From Bdellovibrio sp. GT3 (GTDB lineage: Bacteria; Bdellovibrionota; Bdellovibrionia; Bdellovibrionales; Bdellovibrionaceae): a stretch of 64,000 nt of DNA. Shown here piece after piece: positions 35,877-43,826 of this stretch. Location: NCBI RefSeq assembly GCF_037996765.1, contig NZ_JBBNAD010000005.1, forward strand, positions 1,520,001 through 1,584,000. The letters run 5' to 3'. Positions within the stretch are counted from its first letter, which is position 1. Every line of letters starts with the position of its first letter. A program made the translations under genes and the position numbers. The notes under the pieces were generated by a model, which did no database searches, was not told the DNA's origin, and worked only from the letters and a program-made list of their open reading frames with translations.

Positions 35877-36813
35877 AGTCCGCGTCTGCTTTCTGGGAAC
35901 TCCAGAATTTGCTGTAACATCTTTGAAAGCTCTTCTAGCAGATAACCATTTTGAAGTCGTCGGAGTTGTGACTCAGCCGGATCGTCCGGCGGGTCGAAAA
36001 ATGCAACTCACGCCCAGTCCGGTGAAAGTGCTCGCACTTGAACACGGTTTGAAAGTTATCACTCCTGAATCCCTTAAAAAAGATCCTGAAGCCGTCGCTG
36101 AAATTCGCTCCTGGGGAGCCGAAGTTGGCGTGGTTGTGGCCTTCGGGCAAATCCTTACGCAAGACTTTATGGATTCCTTCAAGTTTGGCTGCGTGAATGT
36201 GCACGGTTCGATTTTACCTCGTTGGCGTGGGGCAGCCCCGATTCAGCGTGCGATTGAAGCGGGTGATGAAGAATCCGGTGTGGCTTTGCAAAAGATGGTC
36301 AAAAAATTGGATGCGGGGGATATCATTGGTATTCGCCGTGTGAAGATCACTCCCGAAATGCATGCTTTGCAGTTGCACGATGTGCTGGCTGATTTGGGTG
36401 CTGATTTGTTGCGAGTGGAGTTGATGGATTACGTGCGCGGAAATCTGGCGCCGACTCCGCAGGATGAATCTTTGGTGACGATCGCTCCTAAAATTGACAA
36501 GGCCGAGTCACAGGTTGATTGGACCAAGTCTGCAAAATCCATTGATGGAAAAGTGCGCGGCTTTGTTTATGGCCCGGGTACTTACACTTTGCTTGATGGT
36601 AAAAAATTGAAATTGCATGTGGTGCGTCCTTTGCCAGCTTCTGGTGCGGCAGTGCCAGGCACCGTGACTGCGGTGGATGCGGATTCCATCACTGTCGCAA
36701 CGGGTGATGGACTTTTGAAATTGCTTGAAGTTCAGCCGGAATCCCGCAATCGTATGAAGGTGTCTGACTTCTTAAAAGGACATGCACTTAAACCCGGAGA
36801 TAAAATTGGCTAA
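35869..36813 (+). CDS. fmt: Methionyl-tRNA formyltransferase
   Basis: Formylates initiator Met-tRNA using 10-formyltetrahydrofolate. The 314-residue protein shows RVCFLGTPEFAVTSLKALL, VGVVTQPDRPAGRKM, VNVHGSILPRWRGAAPIQ with the family SLLP-type signature, and a C-terminal OB-like domain. The GTG start at 35869 overlaps the end of def by 8 bases, and the end overlaps rpe by 8 bases, so the three are coupled. Confidence 0.97.
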   Translation: MSKVRVCFLGTPEFAVTSLKALLADNHFEVVGVVTQPDRPAGRKMQLTPSPVKVLALEHGLKVITPESLKKDPEAVAEIRSWGAEVGVVVAFGQILTQDFMDSFKFGCVNVHGSILPRWRGAAPIQRAIEAGDEESGVALQKMVKKLDAGDIIGIRRVKITPEMHALQLHDVLADLGADLLRVELMDYVRGNLAPTPQDESLVTIAPKIDKAESQVDWTKSAKSIDGKVRGFVYGPGTYTLLDGKKLKLHVVRPLPASGAAVPGTVTAVDADSITVATGDGLLKLLEVQPESRNRMKVSDFLKGHALKPGDKIG

Positions 36814-37441
36814 AATGGTTGCTCCCTCTATTCTGTCCGCTGACTTTGCTAATCTTGAAAAAGAAGTCAAAGCCATTGCGGCAGCGGGAGCTGACTGGGC
36901 CCATGTGGATGTGATGGACGGGCACTTCGTGCCGAATCTGACCATCGGTATTCCTGTTGTTAAAGCACTTAAAAAAGTTTCTCCGATTCCGCTGGATGTT
37001 CACTTGATGATCACTGAGCCGGAAAAATATATCGCAGACTTCATCAAAGCCGGTGCTGACTATTTGACGATCCATGTGGAAGCGACTCGCGATCCCGCGT
37101 CGGTGCTTCGTCAAATCACGGCGTTGGGTGCAAAAGCGGGGATCACTCTTCGTCCTGGCACTCCGGTGGAATCTGTTCTGCCGTTATTGAATTTGTGTGA
37201 TTTGGTTTTGGTGATGACCGTCGAGCCGGGGTTTGGCGGACAATCCTTCATGCACGATCAAATCGCGAAGATCTCCAAACTGCGCCACGAAATCGACCAG
37301 CAGGGTCTTAACTGTCTGATCGAAGTCGACGGCGGCATCACTGACGTCACAGCCAAGCTTTGTCACGAAGCCGACGTGTTTGTGGCAGGCAGCTACGTCT
37401 TCGGCAAAGACTACGCCCAAGCAATCGCTTCCCTTAAGTAA
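36806..37441 (+). CDS. rpe: Ribulose-phosphate 3-epimerase
   Basis: Interconverts ribulose 5-phosphate and xylulose 5-phosphate in the pentose phosphate pathway. Family motifs are VAPSILSADFANLEKEV, WAHVDVMDGHFVPNLTIG, VHLMI, VMTVEPGFGGQSF and EVDGGI. I chose the TTG at 36806 (211 residues) because GGAG lies seven bases upstream; the ATG at 36815 would also work, while the longer frame from 36782 adds fmt-encoded residues. It overlaps fmt by 8 bases. Confidence 0.95.
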   Translation: MAKMVAPSILSADFANLEKEVKAIAAAGADWAHVDVMDGHFVPNLTIGIPVVKALKKVSPIPLDVHLMITEPEKYIADFIKAGADYLTIHVEATRDPASVLRQITALGAKAGITLRPGTPVESVLPLLNLCDLVLVMTVEPGFGGQSFMHDQIAKISKLRHEIDQQGLNCLIEVDGGITDVTAKLCHEADVFVAGSYVFGKDYAQAIASLK

Positions 37442-37444
37442 ATC

Positions 37445-37461
37445 AAAAGGTGCCAGGTCCT
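37445..37461. repeat. Single arm of the GGTGCCAGGTCC repeat
   Basis: AAAAGGTGCCAGGTCCT is identical to the first 17 bases of the inverted repeat at 23380. Only one arm is found, directly after the rpe stop. Confidence 0.75.
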
Positions 37462-37567
37462 GAGTCAAGATGTCATACGTCGCTGGACTGTCTGGTTTAT
37501 GGCGGTTATGTCCTTAGCGATTAAGATCGTAGTTACTCTTCTCCAATGTTTGTAATAAGCTCTCCTT

Positions 37568-38311
37568 ATGAAGCTGGTTCCTCTTGTCGGTTCATTGGTT
37601 TTTTCCAGTATGGCGGCGATGGCAAACACTGGAGCACTGAATACTGTCGTACCCGACGGTATGGCTGCACCATTGTTGAATGAACAAAAATCCGGAGAAG
37701 TCGAGGGCATCATTGCCGACTACAACAGGGCCCTTTTTAGAATACTTAAGAGGGACGGGAATGTGTCAGTAATGACTCGCTATCGACTTCAAGAATATCT
37801 GCTAAATGGAAAAGTGGATTACATTTGTTACGCATCCAAAGTTTGGGTCGAGGATACGGAAAAATTTATTTGGACAAAGCCTTTATTCACTAAACGTGAA
37901 GTTCTTCTTGGGCCAACTCCGATGCCAAAAGATCCTAAAAAACTTAAGGGCAAAACTATTGGAACCATACTTGGCTATGTCTACCCCAAACTGGATCCGC
38001 TATTTCAGTCGAAATGGCTTCAGCGTGAGGATGCCTCGAGCGAGTTTTCGAATCTCAATAAGTTAAGATACGGACGAGTCAAATATGTAGTAACCGACGA
38101 AATTTTTATAGAGTACTACAACTTTCTAAACAAAGACCAATCCCTCGATGAGGGTCGACAAAGAATACCTCTGCAAAAGTACGATGTCTCTTGCTTAATA
38201 AGTCGCAAGAGCTCACTGACAGTTCAGGAATTGAATCGGGCCATTAGCAAATTAAAATCCAGCGGCGAGCTAAAGAAGATATTTAAAAAATACGGTGTCG
38301 ATCTCCATTAA
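37568..38311 (+). CDS. Periplasmic solute-binding protein, family 3 type
   Basis: A 247-residue exported protein with a signal peptide (LVGSLVFSSMAAMA) and features of SBP_bac_3: EGIIADYNRALFRIL, YLLNGKVDYICY, KLKGKTIGTILG and a C-terminal AISKLKSSGELKKIFKKYG helix, typical of amino acid binding proteins. There is no transporter next to it. This family has many standalone members in such genomes. The ligand is unknown. Confidence 0.8.
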   Translation: MKLVPLVGSLVFSSMAAMANTGALNTVVPDGMAAPLLNEQKSGEVEGIIADYNRALFRILKRDGNVSVMTRYRLQEYLLNGKVDYICYASKVWVEDTEKFIWTKPLFTKREVLLGPTPMPKDPKKLKGKTIGTILGYVYPKLDPLFQSKWLQREDASSEFSNLNKLRYGRVKYVVTDEIFIEYYNFLNKDQSLDEGRQRIPLQKYDVSCLISRKSSLTVQELNRAISKLKSSGELKKIFKKYGVDLH

Positions 38312-38340
38312 TAACTGGAGGTAACAGTTCCCTTTTTGTA

Positions 38341-38371
38341 CTGCGATGCGGAACCGCTGCGGTTCCGCGAT
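38341..38371. repeat. Palindromic repeat (GCGGAACCGC type)
   Basis: GCGGAACCGC and GCGGTTCCGC pair across a T or CTG at 38348-38368, embedded in TGCGATGCGGAACCG, which also occurs at 40435. Related copies are found at 40435-40464 and 43402-43428. Confidence 0.75.
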
Positions 38372-38385
38372 GTGTTGGTGTCAGC

Positions 38386-39141
38386 TTAATTACGAATTAC
38401 ACAGTTTACGGGGAAAGTCTGTCCCATGACGAAGAAGAAGCCCTGCATTTGGTTTTCGAAACCACTGGGTGTCAGGGATACGAGGAATGCGCCACGCTCT
38501 GAGGTCAGGTTCAGACTCATGCTGCGATTGGCTAGCAAACGACTGACTTCGGTCTTCTTAATGGCGATTTCATTTTGATCAGCGTATTGAATCACTCCCT
38601 GCGCAGTTCTCAGGTGAGTAGAGAAGCTCACCTTCAAGGATATTTGCTCTTCCGGTAAATTACGGCCGATGAAGATTTCTCCCCAGCCATAACCTTTATC
38701 TGACTTGCACAGCACGCTGCTGATCGCGAATGAGCGAATTTGCAACAGTCTTGTGGAAACCGAATAGGTCGAGTCATTGATTCCCATAACTCCCAGGTAT
38801 TCATGAAGTACCAGCAAAGAGCGGAGCTCCAAGTTCATTTGGGACCAGGCTTTGCGATTGAAGATGATGCGCTTTTGACTTGGATAGTTGATGGCGTCTT
38901 TAGGCACGCCGTCCAGGATCAATTGTTCATCTGTGGATTGAATTTTTGTGGAAGCAATGGCTGCTTCCAAGGAGTCCACGTCAAAGTCTTTATGTTCTGA
39001 ATAAAGAATCTTGTAGTAAACCTGACGAGCCAGCTCGACAAACTCCAAAGAAACATGATCGCCACCGTTGCCAACGACACGTGGTCCCGCCTGAGCCGCA
39101 AGTGATAGAAGAATTAGACATGCTGACAGAAGAAGTCTCAT
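38386..39141 (-). CDS. Exported protein with GNGGD motif
   Basis: A 251-residue exported protein with a signal peptide ending at AAQAG and a mature start RVVGNGGDHVSLEFVELAR. A LVLHEYLGVMGINDSTYSVS segment near residue 115 resembles half of a metalloprotease helix (His-Glu) but lacks a full HExxH. It starts in a 4-base overlap with the TIGR02147 regulator gene, so the two are coupled. Proteins of this type next to TIGR02147 genes recur in Bdellovibrio-like genomes, from memory; the function is unknown. Confidence 0.75.
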   Translation of the reverse strand: MRLLLSACLILLSLAAQAGPRVVGNGGDHVSLEFVELARQVYYKILYSEHKDFDVDSLEAAIASTKIQSTDEQLILDGVPKDAINYPSQKRIIFNRKAWSQMNLELRSLLVLHEYLGVMGINDSTYSVSTRLLQIRSFAISSVLCKSDKGYGWGEIFIGRNLPEEQISLKVSFSTHLRTAQGVIQYADQNEIAIKKTEVSRLLANRSMSLNLTSERGAFLVSLTPSGFENQMQGFFFVMGQTFPVNCVIRN

Positions 39142-39953
39142 ACGCTATTCCCTTTTTTATCCATGCGGAAGAACTGCATCGACATTTGATAAATCGAATC
39201 TTTGTTGTCGGTTTCCTGATAGAATTCTTTGGAAAAATAATTTTGAAACTCACGAATGGCCTTTTTTGCCTCGGCCATGCGATCGGTATTGAAGGCTAAT
39301 GTCGTGCTCATAAATTCACGCTGATCGACTATTTGCTCGTGTAAGGCGCGTTGGCCCAGTTGCAGTATCTGTTCGTGAAACTGGCGGATAGCGATACTTG
39401 GAATATCCATGTCGGATTCTGACTGGGCGGAGACGGCCTGCATTTTACCGTTTTCAATCTTTAAGTGTCCGTGTGAGACCAGCTCATCCAAAGCGCGGCT
39501 GACCGTGGATTTGGGCAGGCGCAGTCTTTGCGCGATATCCAGTTCATGATGTTTAAAGTCGGGGAGTTCTGTAAGCTCCAAGATCGCCAGATGGTACCAG
39601 CAGCCAGCGCGTGCAAACTCCTGGGCTTTTACTTTGCGTATTTTTTTAGGCTGAATTTGTTTTAATTCAGACAAAGCACGCGCGCGCTCCGCACCTGAAC
39701 GTGCATGAGCTGCGCGAGAACTGAGTTTGAAAAGTTCAGCGTCCTGGCGGCTGAGCGACAGGATTGTAACGATTTTTTCAGCAGTGGCTTCGGACAGGCC
39801 CTTTTTTCCAGCCAGGAATTCAGAAAGCCACGAGTGGCCCACGTCAAGATCCCGAGCGAAAGATCGCAGCGAGTAATGCGGATTGACCTGCATTCTTTTT
39901 GCGAGCTCCTGCTTCAGATATTCATGATGGAAAAAGGTTTCTGTCTTACTCAA
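39138..39953 (-). CDS. TIGR02147 family regulator-like protein
   Basis: A 271-residue cytoplasmic protein. Residues 20-75 look like a helix-turn-helix of XRE type (YSLRSFARDLDVGHSWLSEF, then SEATAEKIVTIL). Residues 110-185 look like a winged helix (LDIAQRLRLPKSTVSRALDE). The C-terminal 80 residues are the DUF4423-like helical part (SIYQMSMQFFRM end). TIGR02147 is abundant in Bdellovibrio and Fibrobacter and is probably transcriptional. It overlaps the exported GNGGD protein gene by 4 bases. Confidence 0.88.
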   Translation of the reverse strand: MSKTETFFHHEYLKQELAKRMQVNPHYSLRSFARDLDVGHSWLSEFLAGKKGLSEATAEKIVTILSLSRQDAELFKLSSRAAHARSGAERARALSELKQIQPKKIRKVKAQEFARAGCWYHLAILELTELPDFKHHELDIAQRLRLPKSTVSRALDELVSHGHLKIENGKMQAVSAQSESDMDIPSIAIRQFHEQILQLGQRALHEQIVDQREFMSTTLAFNTDRMAEAKKAIREFQNYFSKEFYQETDNKDSIYQMSMQFFRMDKKGNSV

Positions 39954-39957
39954 GGTC

Positions 39958-40263
39958 TTAGTCCCAAAGTTTTTTGTAGCCTACGATTTCGCAAACAGGA
40001 GTGCTGTCAGCGTCCCAGGCAATAGCGCGAACTTCGTAGCCATTATCCATAGCTTCAACTGTGAATACTTCTGCAACAACGGAAGGGTCAGCAGAGTTAA
40101 TGGCAGAAGCCTTCGTGATACGAAGAGCTTGTTTGAACTCTGGGGTTGCATCTTGAGTCAAATATTTAACAAGGTTCAATGCCTTTGCGCCGCAAAGTGC
40201 CTGGCCTGCGTTAGCGGACATAGAGAAAGTCATAGCGATTAAAACGAAGAATACGGATTTCAT
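39958..40263 (-). CDS. Small exported protein
   Basis: A 101-residue protein with a strong ribosome binding site (AGGAGC), a signal peptide ending at ANAGQ and two cysteines. It lies directly upstream of the TIGR02147 regulator (4 bases between stop and start), so all three may be one transcript. No family is recognised. Its leader contains competing hairpins. Confidence 0.75.
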   Translation of the reverse strand: MKSVFFVLIAMTFSMSANAGQALCGAKALNLVKYLTQDATPEFKQALRITKASAINSADPSVVAEVFTVEAMDNGYEVRAIAWDADSTPVCEIVGYKKLWD

Positions 40264-40335
40264 ATTTAGCTCCTGGTTAGTGTGTTTTTTCTGAACTCAG
40301 GTGTAGCATTCAGTATCATGAAATCGCGATACTTC

Positions 40336-40376
40336 AGAGATCATTGTGGTCGCTGATCTCTAAACTCAGAGACCAC
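40336..40376. promoter_or_regulatory. Competing inverted repeats in a leader region
   Basis: AGAGATCA (40336-40343) pairs perfectly with TGATCTCT (40354-40361). The loop sequence GTGGTC (40346-40351) is complementary to GACCAC (40371-40376), and TCTCT (40357-40361) to AGAGA (40368-40372). The pairings exclude one another or form a pseudoknot. The first pair could instead be a protein operator. Confidence 0.45.
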
Positions 40377-40410
40377 CTGTAAAAACTCCACAACCGTCCA
40401 TGTTTTAGAC

Positions 40411-40464
40411 GGTGCCAGGTCCTACTTCTTATTGCGATGCGGAACCGATGTCGGTTCTGCGATG
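40411..40464. repeat. Composite dispersed repeat
   Basis: GGTGCCAGGTCCTACTTCTT (as at 23383) runs straight into TGCGATGCGGAACCGA with a TCGGTTCTGC arm (as at 38341). Two repeat types are joined here, a few bases upstream of the Nudix gene stop. Confidence 0.75.
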
Positions 40465-40492
40465 AGTTGTATGGGTTTGGTGAGTTGCGATT

Positions 40493-41002
40493 TTAAAGCG
40501 GCAAATCCCGCGGCGGAATCTTTCCGTCTTCAAGGTAAACCATAACATAGTTTTCAGTCACCGCTTTCAGTGCACTTTGCACGCGTCGGGAAACCGAAGG
40601 AACCAACATCGAATACGCGATGTTCATGTCGACGAATTTAAAATCTTTGGTGTTCTTTAAAGATACCGAAATGTTTTGCGCTTGTGATTCATTCAAATCC
40701 ACGGCGCCAAACAAGAAACTTAAATACTCGCCCTTGATATCTTTGTTGGGGATGTAGTCGATCGCCAAGACGTGGGTCGGGGTGATGATGATACCGAGGT
40801 TTTCCTTCACTTCGCGAATGAGTCCTTCCATCGGCGACTCTTCGGCTTCAACTGTGCCTCCCGGCAAAATCCATCCTGCGGAGTATGAAGGTTGCACCAG
40901 CAGAGCCTGGTTTTTATAGAACACCAGTGCGCCGGTGCTAATGCGTTTGCCAGGGAGTGATTCATAATATTCTTTGTCGTCTCTAAAGGCGGGTCTAGCC
41001 AT
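40493..41002 (-). CDS. Nudix hydrolase family protein
   Basis: A 169-residue protein with the Nudix fold. The box reads GGTVEAEESPMEGLIREVKE then NLGI, so it matches G-x5-E-x7-R-E-U-x-E-E-x-G-U except that the second Glu of the EE pair is Asn. This residue normally helps bind metal, so activity may be altered or lost. Substrate unknown; other Nudix enzymes hydrolyse nucleoside diphosphates linked to another group. A single gene. Confidence 0.85.
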   Translation of the reverse strand: MARPAFRDDKEYYESLPGKRISTGALVFYKNQALLVQPSYSAGWILPGGTVEAEESPMEGLIREVKENLGIIITPTHVLAIDYIPNKDIKGEYLSFLFGAVDLNESQAQNISVSLKNTKDFKFVDMNIAYSMLVPSVSRRVQSALKAVTENYVMVYLEDGKIPPRDLPL

Positions 41003-41086
41003 CGGGTCTCCTTGACCTTGTACTCAGGTGATTCCAGAATTGTAGAGCAAGTGTTTAGAATTTTGGTGTTACAAAAAGGAGAAGTT

Positions 41087-41632
41087 ATGAAAAAAATGTG
41101 GCTAGTATTAGCACTGATGGTTGGATTCTCAGTAAATGCAAAAGCGGATATTTTGATTGAGCCGTACTTGGGTTACGAGATGGGTTCGCATACAGATTAT
41201 AGCCCGACAGGTAAGACTGAGTTAGTAAACATGGGCGCGCGCCTAGCTTACAAAACTCCGGTTATGTTGTGGGTGGGTTTGGATTACAACTTGGGTGTAA
41301 GTGGTAAATATAAACCAGATGGCGCGTCTAACTATGATGCAAAACGCAACACTCTTTATGCAGTAGCAGGTATTGACCTTCCAATCTTGCTAAGAGGTTG
41401 GGTTGGTTATGGCGTGATGAGTGAAATCAAACTCGATGGTACTGGCAATCCAAAAATCGAAGGTAAGCCAGTGAAAATCGGTGTTGGCACAACACTTCTT
41501 CCATTCATCTCTTTGAATCTTGAGTACACAATGGAAAACATCGACAAAATTAAAACAGATTCTGGCGATGTTGCGGATAAAGGTAAAATGGACTCATGGA
41601 TGCTTTCTGTGTCCCTGCCTCTTCAATTCTAA
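41087..41632 (+). CDS. Outer-membrane beta-barrel protein
   Basis: A 181-residue protein. The ATG at 41087 follows AAAAAGGAGAAG and begins a signal peptide (LVLALMVGFSVNAKA). The mature part begins DILIEPYLGYEMG and contains alternating hydrophobic strands ending in VSLPLQF, a classical outer-membrane C-terminal signature with terminal Phe. It is probably an eight-stranded barrel like OmpW or OmpX-type porins. Codon bias suggests strong expression. It is followed by a strong terminator. Confidence 0.85.
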   Translation: MKKMWLVLALMVGFSVNAKADILIEPYLGYEMGSHTDYSPTGKTELVNMGARLAYKTPVMLWVGLDYNLGVSGKYKPDGASNYDAKRNTLYAVAGIDLPILLRGWVGYGVMSEIKLDGTGNPKIEGKPVKIGVGTTLLPFISLNLEYTMENIDKIKTDSGDVADKGKMDSWMLSVSLPLQF

Positions 41633-41657
41633 TTTCGATTTTCAAATATCGATTTTC

Positions 41658-41686
41658 TAAAAAGCCGGCCCAGCGCCGGCTTTTTT
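41658..41686 (+). terminator. Intrinsic terminator after the beta-barrel gene
   Basis: AAAGCCGGC and GCCGGCTTT form the stem with a short loop and a T-run. Confidence 0.9.
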
Positions 41687-41703
41687 CATTTCACCCCACA
41701 AAA

Positions 41704-41756
41704 AACGCACCGCATCCCCAAAAACCGGCTGGCGCCTTTTGGATGCGCGGTGCGTC
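41704..41756. repeat. Long imperfect inverted repeat with CCGGCTGGCGCC core
   Basis: ACGCACCGCATCC at the left pairs with GGATGCGCGGTGCGT at the right, while the interior AAAAACCGGCTGGCGCCTT is close to the sequences at 10071 and 43437. It fills the space between the barrel terminator and the hutH leader. Confidence 0.7.
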
Positions 41757-41840
41757 TTTGTGGGTCGGCCGTGCCTTTTTCGGGGGTGTTGGGCTAGGAT
41801 CGGGACCTTGTTTTTACGAATGAAATTAGGAGCTCCCGCC

Positions 41841-43376
41841 ATGCAATTGACTGGTGAAAATATCACGATCGAAAATCTCTATAAAGCCGCACACACACCT
41901 TCCATGAAAGTGGAGTTGGCGGATTCTGCTCGCGCGGAAATGAAAAAGTCCCGCGACTACATCGAGGGTCGTATTTCCAGCGGTGAAGTGATGTACGGTG
42001 TGAACACCGGGTTCGGTGCTTTCTCTTCCGTTAGAATTTCTGATTCCGAAATCGAGCAACTGCAAAGAAACCTGATCCGCTCTCATTGTATGGGCATCGG
42101 TGCTCCATTCACGAAAACTGAAACTCGCGCGATGATGATTTTGCGTGCGAATGCTTTGGCGAAAGGCCACAGCGGTATTCGTCCGACAGTGGTTGATAAA
42201 ATTCTGGAATTCCTGAACAACGACATCATTCCTGTGGTTCCATCCCAAGGTTCTGTGGGTGCTTCGGGTGACTTGGCTCCGTTGTCTCATTTGGCTCTGA
42301 CAGTTATTGGTGAAGGCGAAGCGTGGGGTAACGATGGCAAGCCCGTTCACGTGACTGAGTTATTGAAACAAAAGGGCATAGCCCCGCTGGAGCTGAAAGC
42401 GAAAGAGGGCCTTTCCATGATCAATGGTTGTCAGGTGATGACATCCATCGGTTTGCTTTCTTTGTGGGAAGCGCGTCGCTTGTTGTGGATCGCGGACCTT
42501 GCCGGAGCGATGACTCTGGAAGGTATGAGAGGTTCCAGAAAACCATTCGATCCATTGATTCAAGCAAGCCGCCCGCATGCGGGTGAGGGTAAAACCGGTC
42601 GCAACTTGATTAAAATCATGGGCGCAACCAGCCCGATCGGTGAGTCCCACGAAATACAAGACAACCGCGTTCAGGATGCGTACTCCCTTCGTTGTATGCC
42701 AGCAGTTCACGGAGCTGCCAAAGACGGCGTTCGTTACGCTGTTAAAGTTTTGGAAACTGAAGCGAATTCTTCCACGGACAATCCGTTGGTATTTGCCGAT
42801 GCAAATAAAGTTCTTTCCTGCGGTAACTTCCACGGTATGCCTGTTGCGCACGCAATGGATTTCGCAGGTATCGTGATTTCCTCTCAGGCAAGCATTTCTG
42901 AGTGCCGTATTTCCAAATTGATCTCGACACAAATGAGTGAGCTTCCACCATTCCTGACACCAAACGGTGGTTTGAACTCCGGTCACATGATCGTGCAAGT
43001 GGCAGCGGCATCACTGGTGAGTGAGAACAAAGTTTTGGCACATCCAGCGTCCGTTGATTCCATTCCGACTTCGGCTGAAAAAGAAGACCACGTTTCCATG
43101 GGAACTATTGCAGCAAGAAAATTTGCACAAATCCTAAGAAACGCAGAGCATGTGATTGCGATGGAACTTCTTTCCGGCACTCAAGCAATCGACCTGTTGG
43201 CTCCACTAAAGCCAGCGGCAGCGGTGAAAGCCGTGCATGAGCACATCAGAAAAACAGTTCCGTTCGCAAAAGAAGACCGCATTTTCCACAAAGACGTCGA
43301 GGCTATCAAAGCCATGATGGTGTCCGGCGAGTTGATGGCGGTAGTAGAAAAAACGGTCGGCGAACTCGAGTGGTAA
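41841..43376 (+). CDS. hutH: Histidine ammonia-lyase
   Basis: Converts histidine to urocanate and ammonia, the first step of histidine degradation. The 511-residue length and the MIO cofactor motif GSVGASGDLAPLSH (Ala-Ser-Gly) are diagnostic. Other landmarks are YGVNTGFGAFSSVRI, IQDNRVQDAYSLRCMPAVHG and SSTDNPLVF. The ATG at 41841 follows TTAGGAG, and the 34 residues of the longer frame from 41739 read through a repeat and are not real. hutU lies 1.1 kb downstream. Confidence 0.97.
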   Translation: MQLTGENITIENLYKAAHTPSMKVELADSARAEMKKSRDYIEGRISSGEVMYGVNTGFGAFSSVRISDSEIEQLQRNLIRSHCMGIGAPFTKTETRAMMILRANALAKGHSGIRPTVVDKILEFLNNDIIPVVPSQGSVGASGDLAPLSHLALTVIGEGEAWGNDGKPVHVTELLKQKGIAPLELKAKEGLSMINGCQVMTSIGLLSLWEARRLLWIADLAGAMTLEGMRGSRKPFDPLIQASRPHAGEGKTGRNLIKIMGATSPIGESHEIQDNRVQDAYSLRCMPAVHGAAKDGVRYAVKVLETEANSSTDNPLVFADANKVLSCGNFHGMPVAHAMDFAGIVISSQASISECRISKLISTQMSELPPFLTPNGGLNSGHMIVQVAAASLVSENKVLAHPASVDSIPTSAEKEDHVSMGTIAARKFAQILRNAEHVIAMELLSGTQAIDLLAPLKPAAAVKAVHEHIRKTVPFAKEDRIFHKDVEAIKAMMVSGELMAVVEKTVGELEW

Positions 43377-43458
43377 AAGGTACGCCGTACCTTTTGGAAA
43401 TGCAGTGCGGAACCGCCGCGGTTCTGCACCGTGTATCAAAAAACCGGCAGGCGCCTTT
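43375..43458. repeat. Composite repeat with three palindromic elements
   Basis: In order: AAAAGGTAC/GTACCTTTT (43375-43395), GTGCGGAACCGC/GCGGTTCTGCAC (43404-43430), and TATCAAAAAACCGGCAGGCG with CCT (43433-43457), the last matching the inverse of 10071-10096. It begins at the hutH stop codon. Confidence 0.8.
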
Positions 43459-43478
43459 GGGAATGTAGAGGAGTTAAG

Positions 43479-43826
43479 ATGAAAGCATTGATTGGTTTTG
43501 TATTGATGAGTTTCTTGGTGGTTCCGGCGTTTTCAAAGACGATTTGGGTGACGGGGACAGGGAGTGCTTCGGGTTCTTGCAAGGGCGGAGATAGTTTCTG
43601 CGTTCGCAATATCGAAGATCGTGCGGAAAGAGCTGCCGAAAGTAACGCTCGTTCCACTTGCTATATCAAACAGGGCACGACTTATGGAATACCTTCTTGC
43701 TCAACACGTTGTTCGCCAGGGTATATCGCTCCGGGGAATACGGCTTGGGTTAGTTGTAACTCCAACTGTCGCTTGAACTGCGATGTTAAAGATCTCTACG
43801 ACGCAGTCGAAGAATACGAAAATTAG
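43479..43826 (+). CDS. Small exported cysteine-rich protein
   Basis: A 115-residue protein. The ATG at 43479 follows GGAG and starts a signal peptide (LIGFVLMSFLVVPAFS). The mature protein has at least eight cysteines, several in the last third (CSTRCSPGY, CNSNCRLNC), suggesting a disulphide-stabilised fold. No family is recognised. A longer frame from 43431 passes through a repeat and is rejected. It converges on the DTW gene with a 4-base overlap. Confidence 0.75.
   Translation: MKALIGFVLMSFLVVPAFSKTIWVTGTGSASGSCKGGDSFCVRNIEDRAERAAESNARSTCYIKQGTTYGIPSCSTRCSPGYIAPGNTAWVSCNSNCRLNCDVKDLYDAVEEYEN

Noticed and set aside
15188-40301. CTGAACTCAGG palindrome at 15189 and 40291
   Set aside because: The shared palindrome is only 10-11 bases and the two genes are unrelated, so coincidence cannot be excluded without a genome-wide count.
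41739-41840. N-terminal extension of hutH
   Set aside because: The extra 34 residues are translated from a dispersed repeat and lack a ribosome binding site, while ATG at 41841 has AGGAG and fits the family N-terminus.
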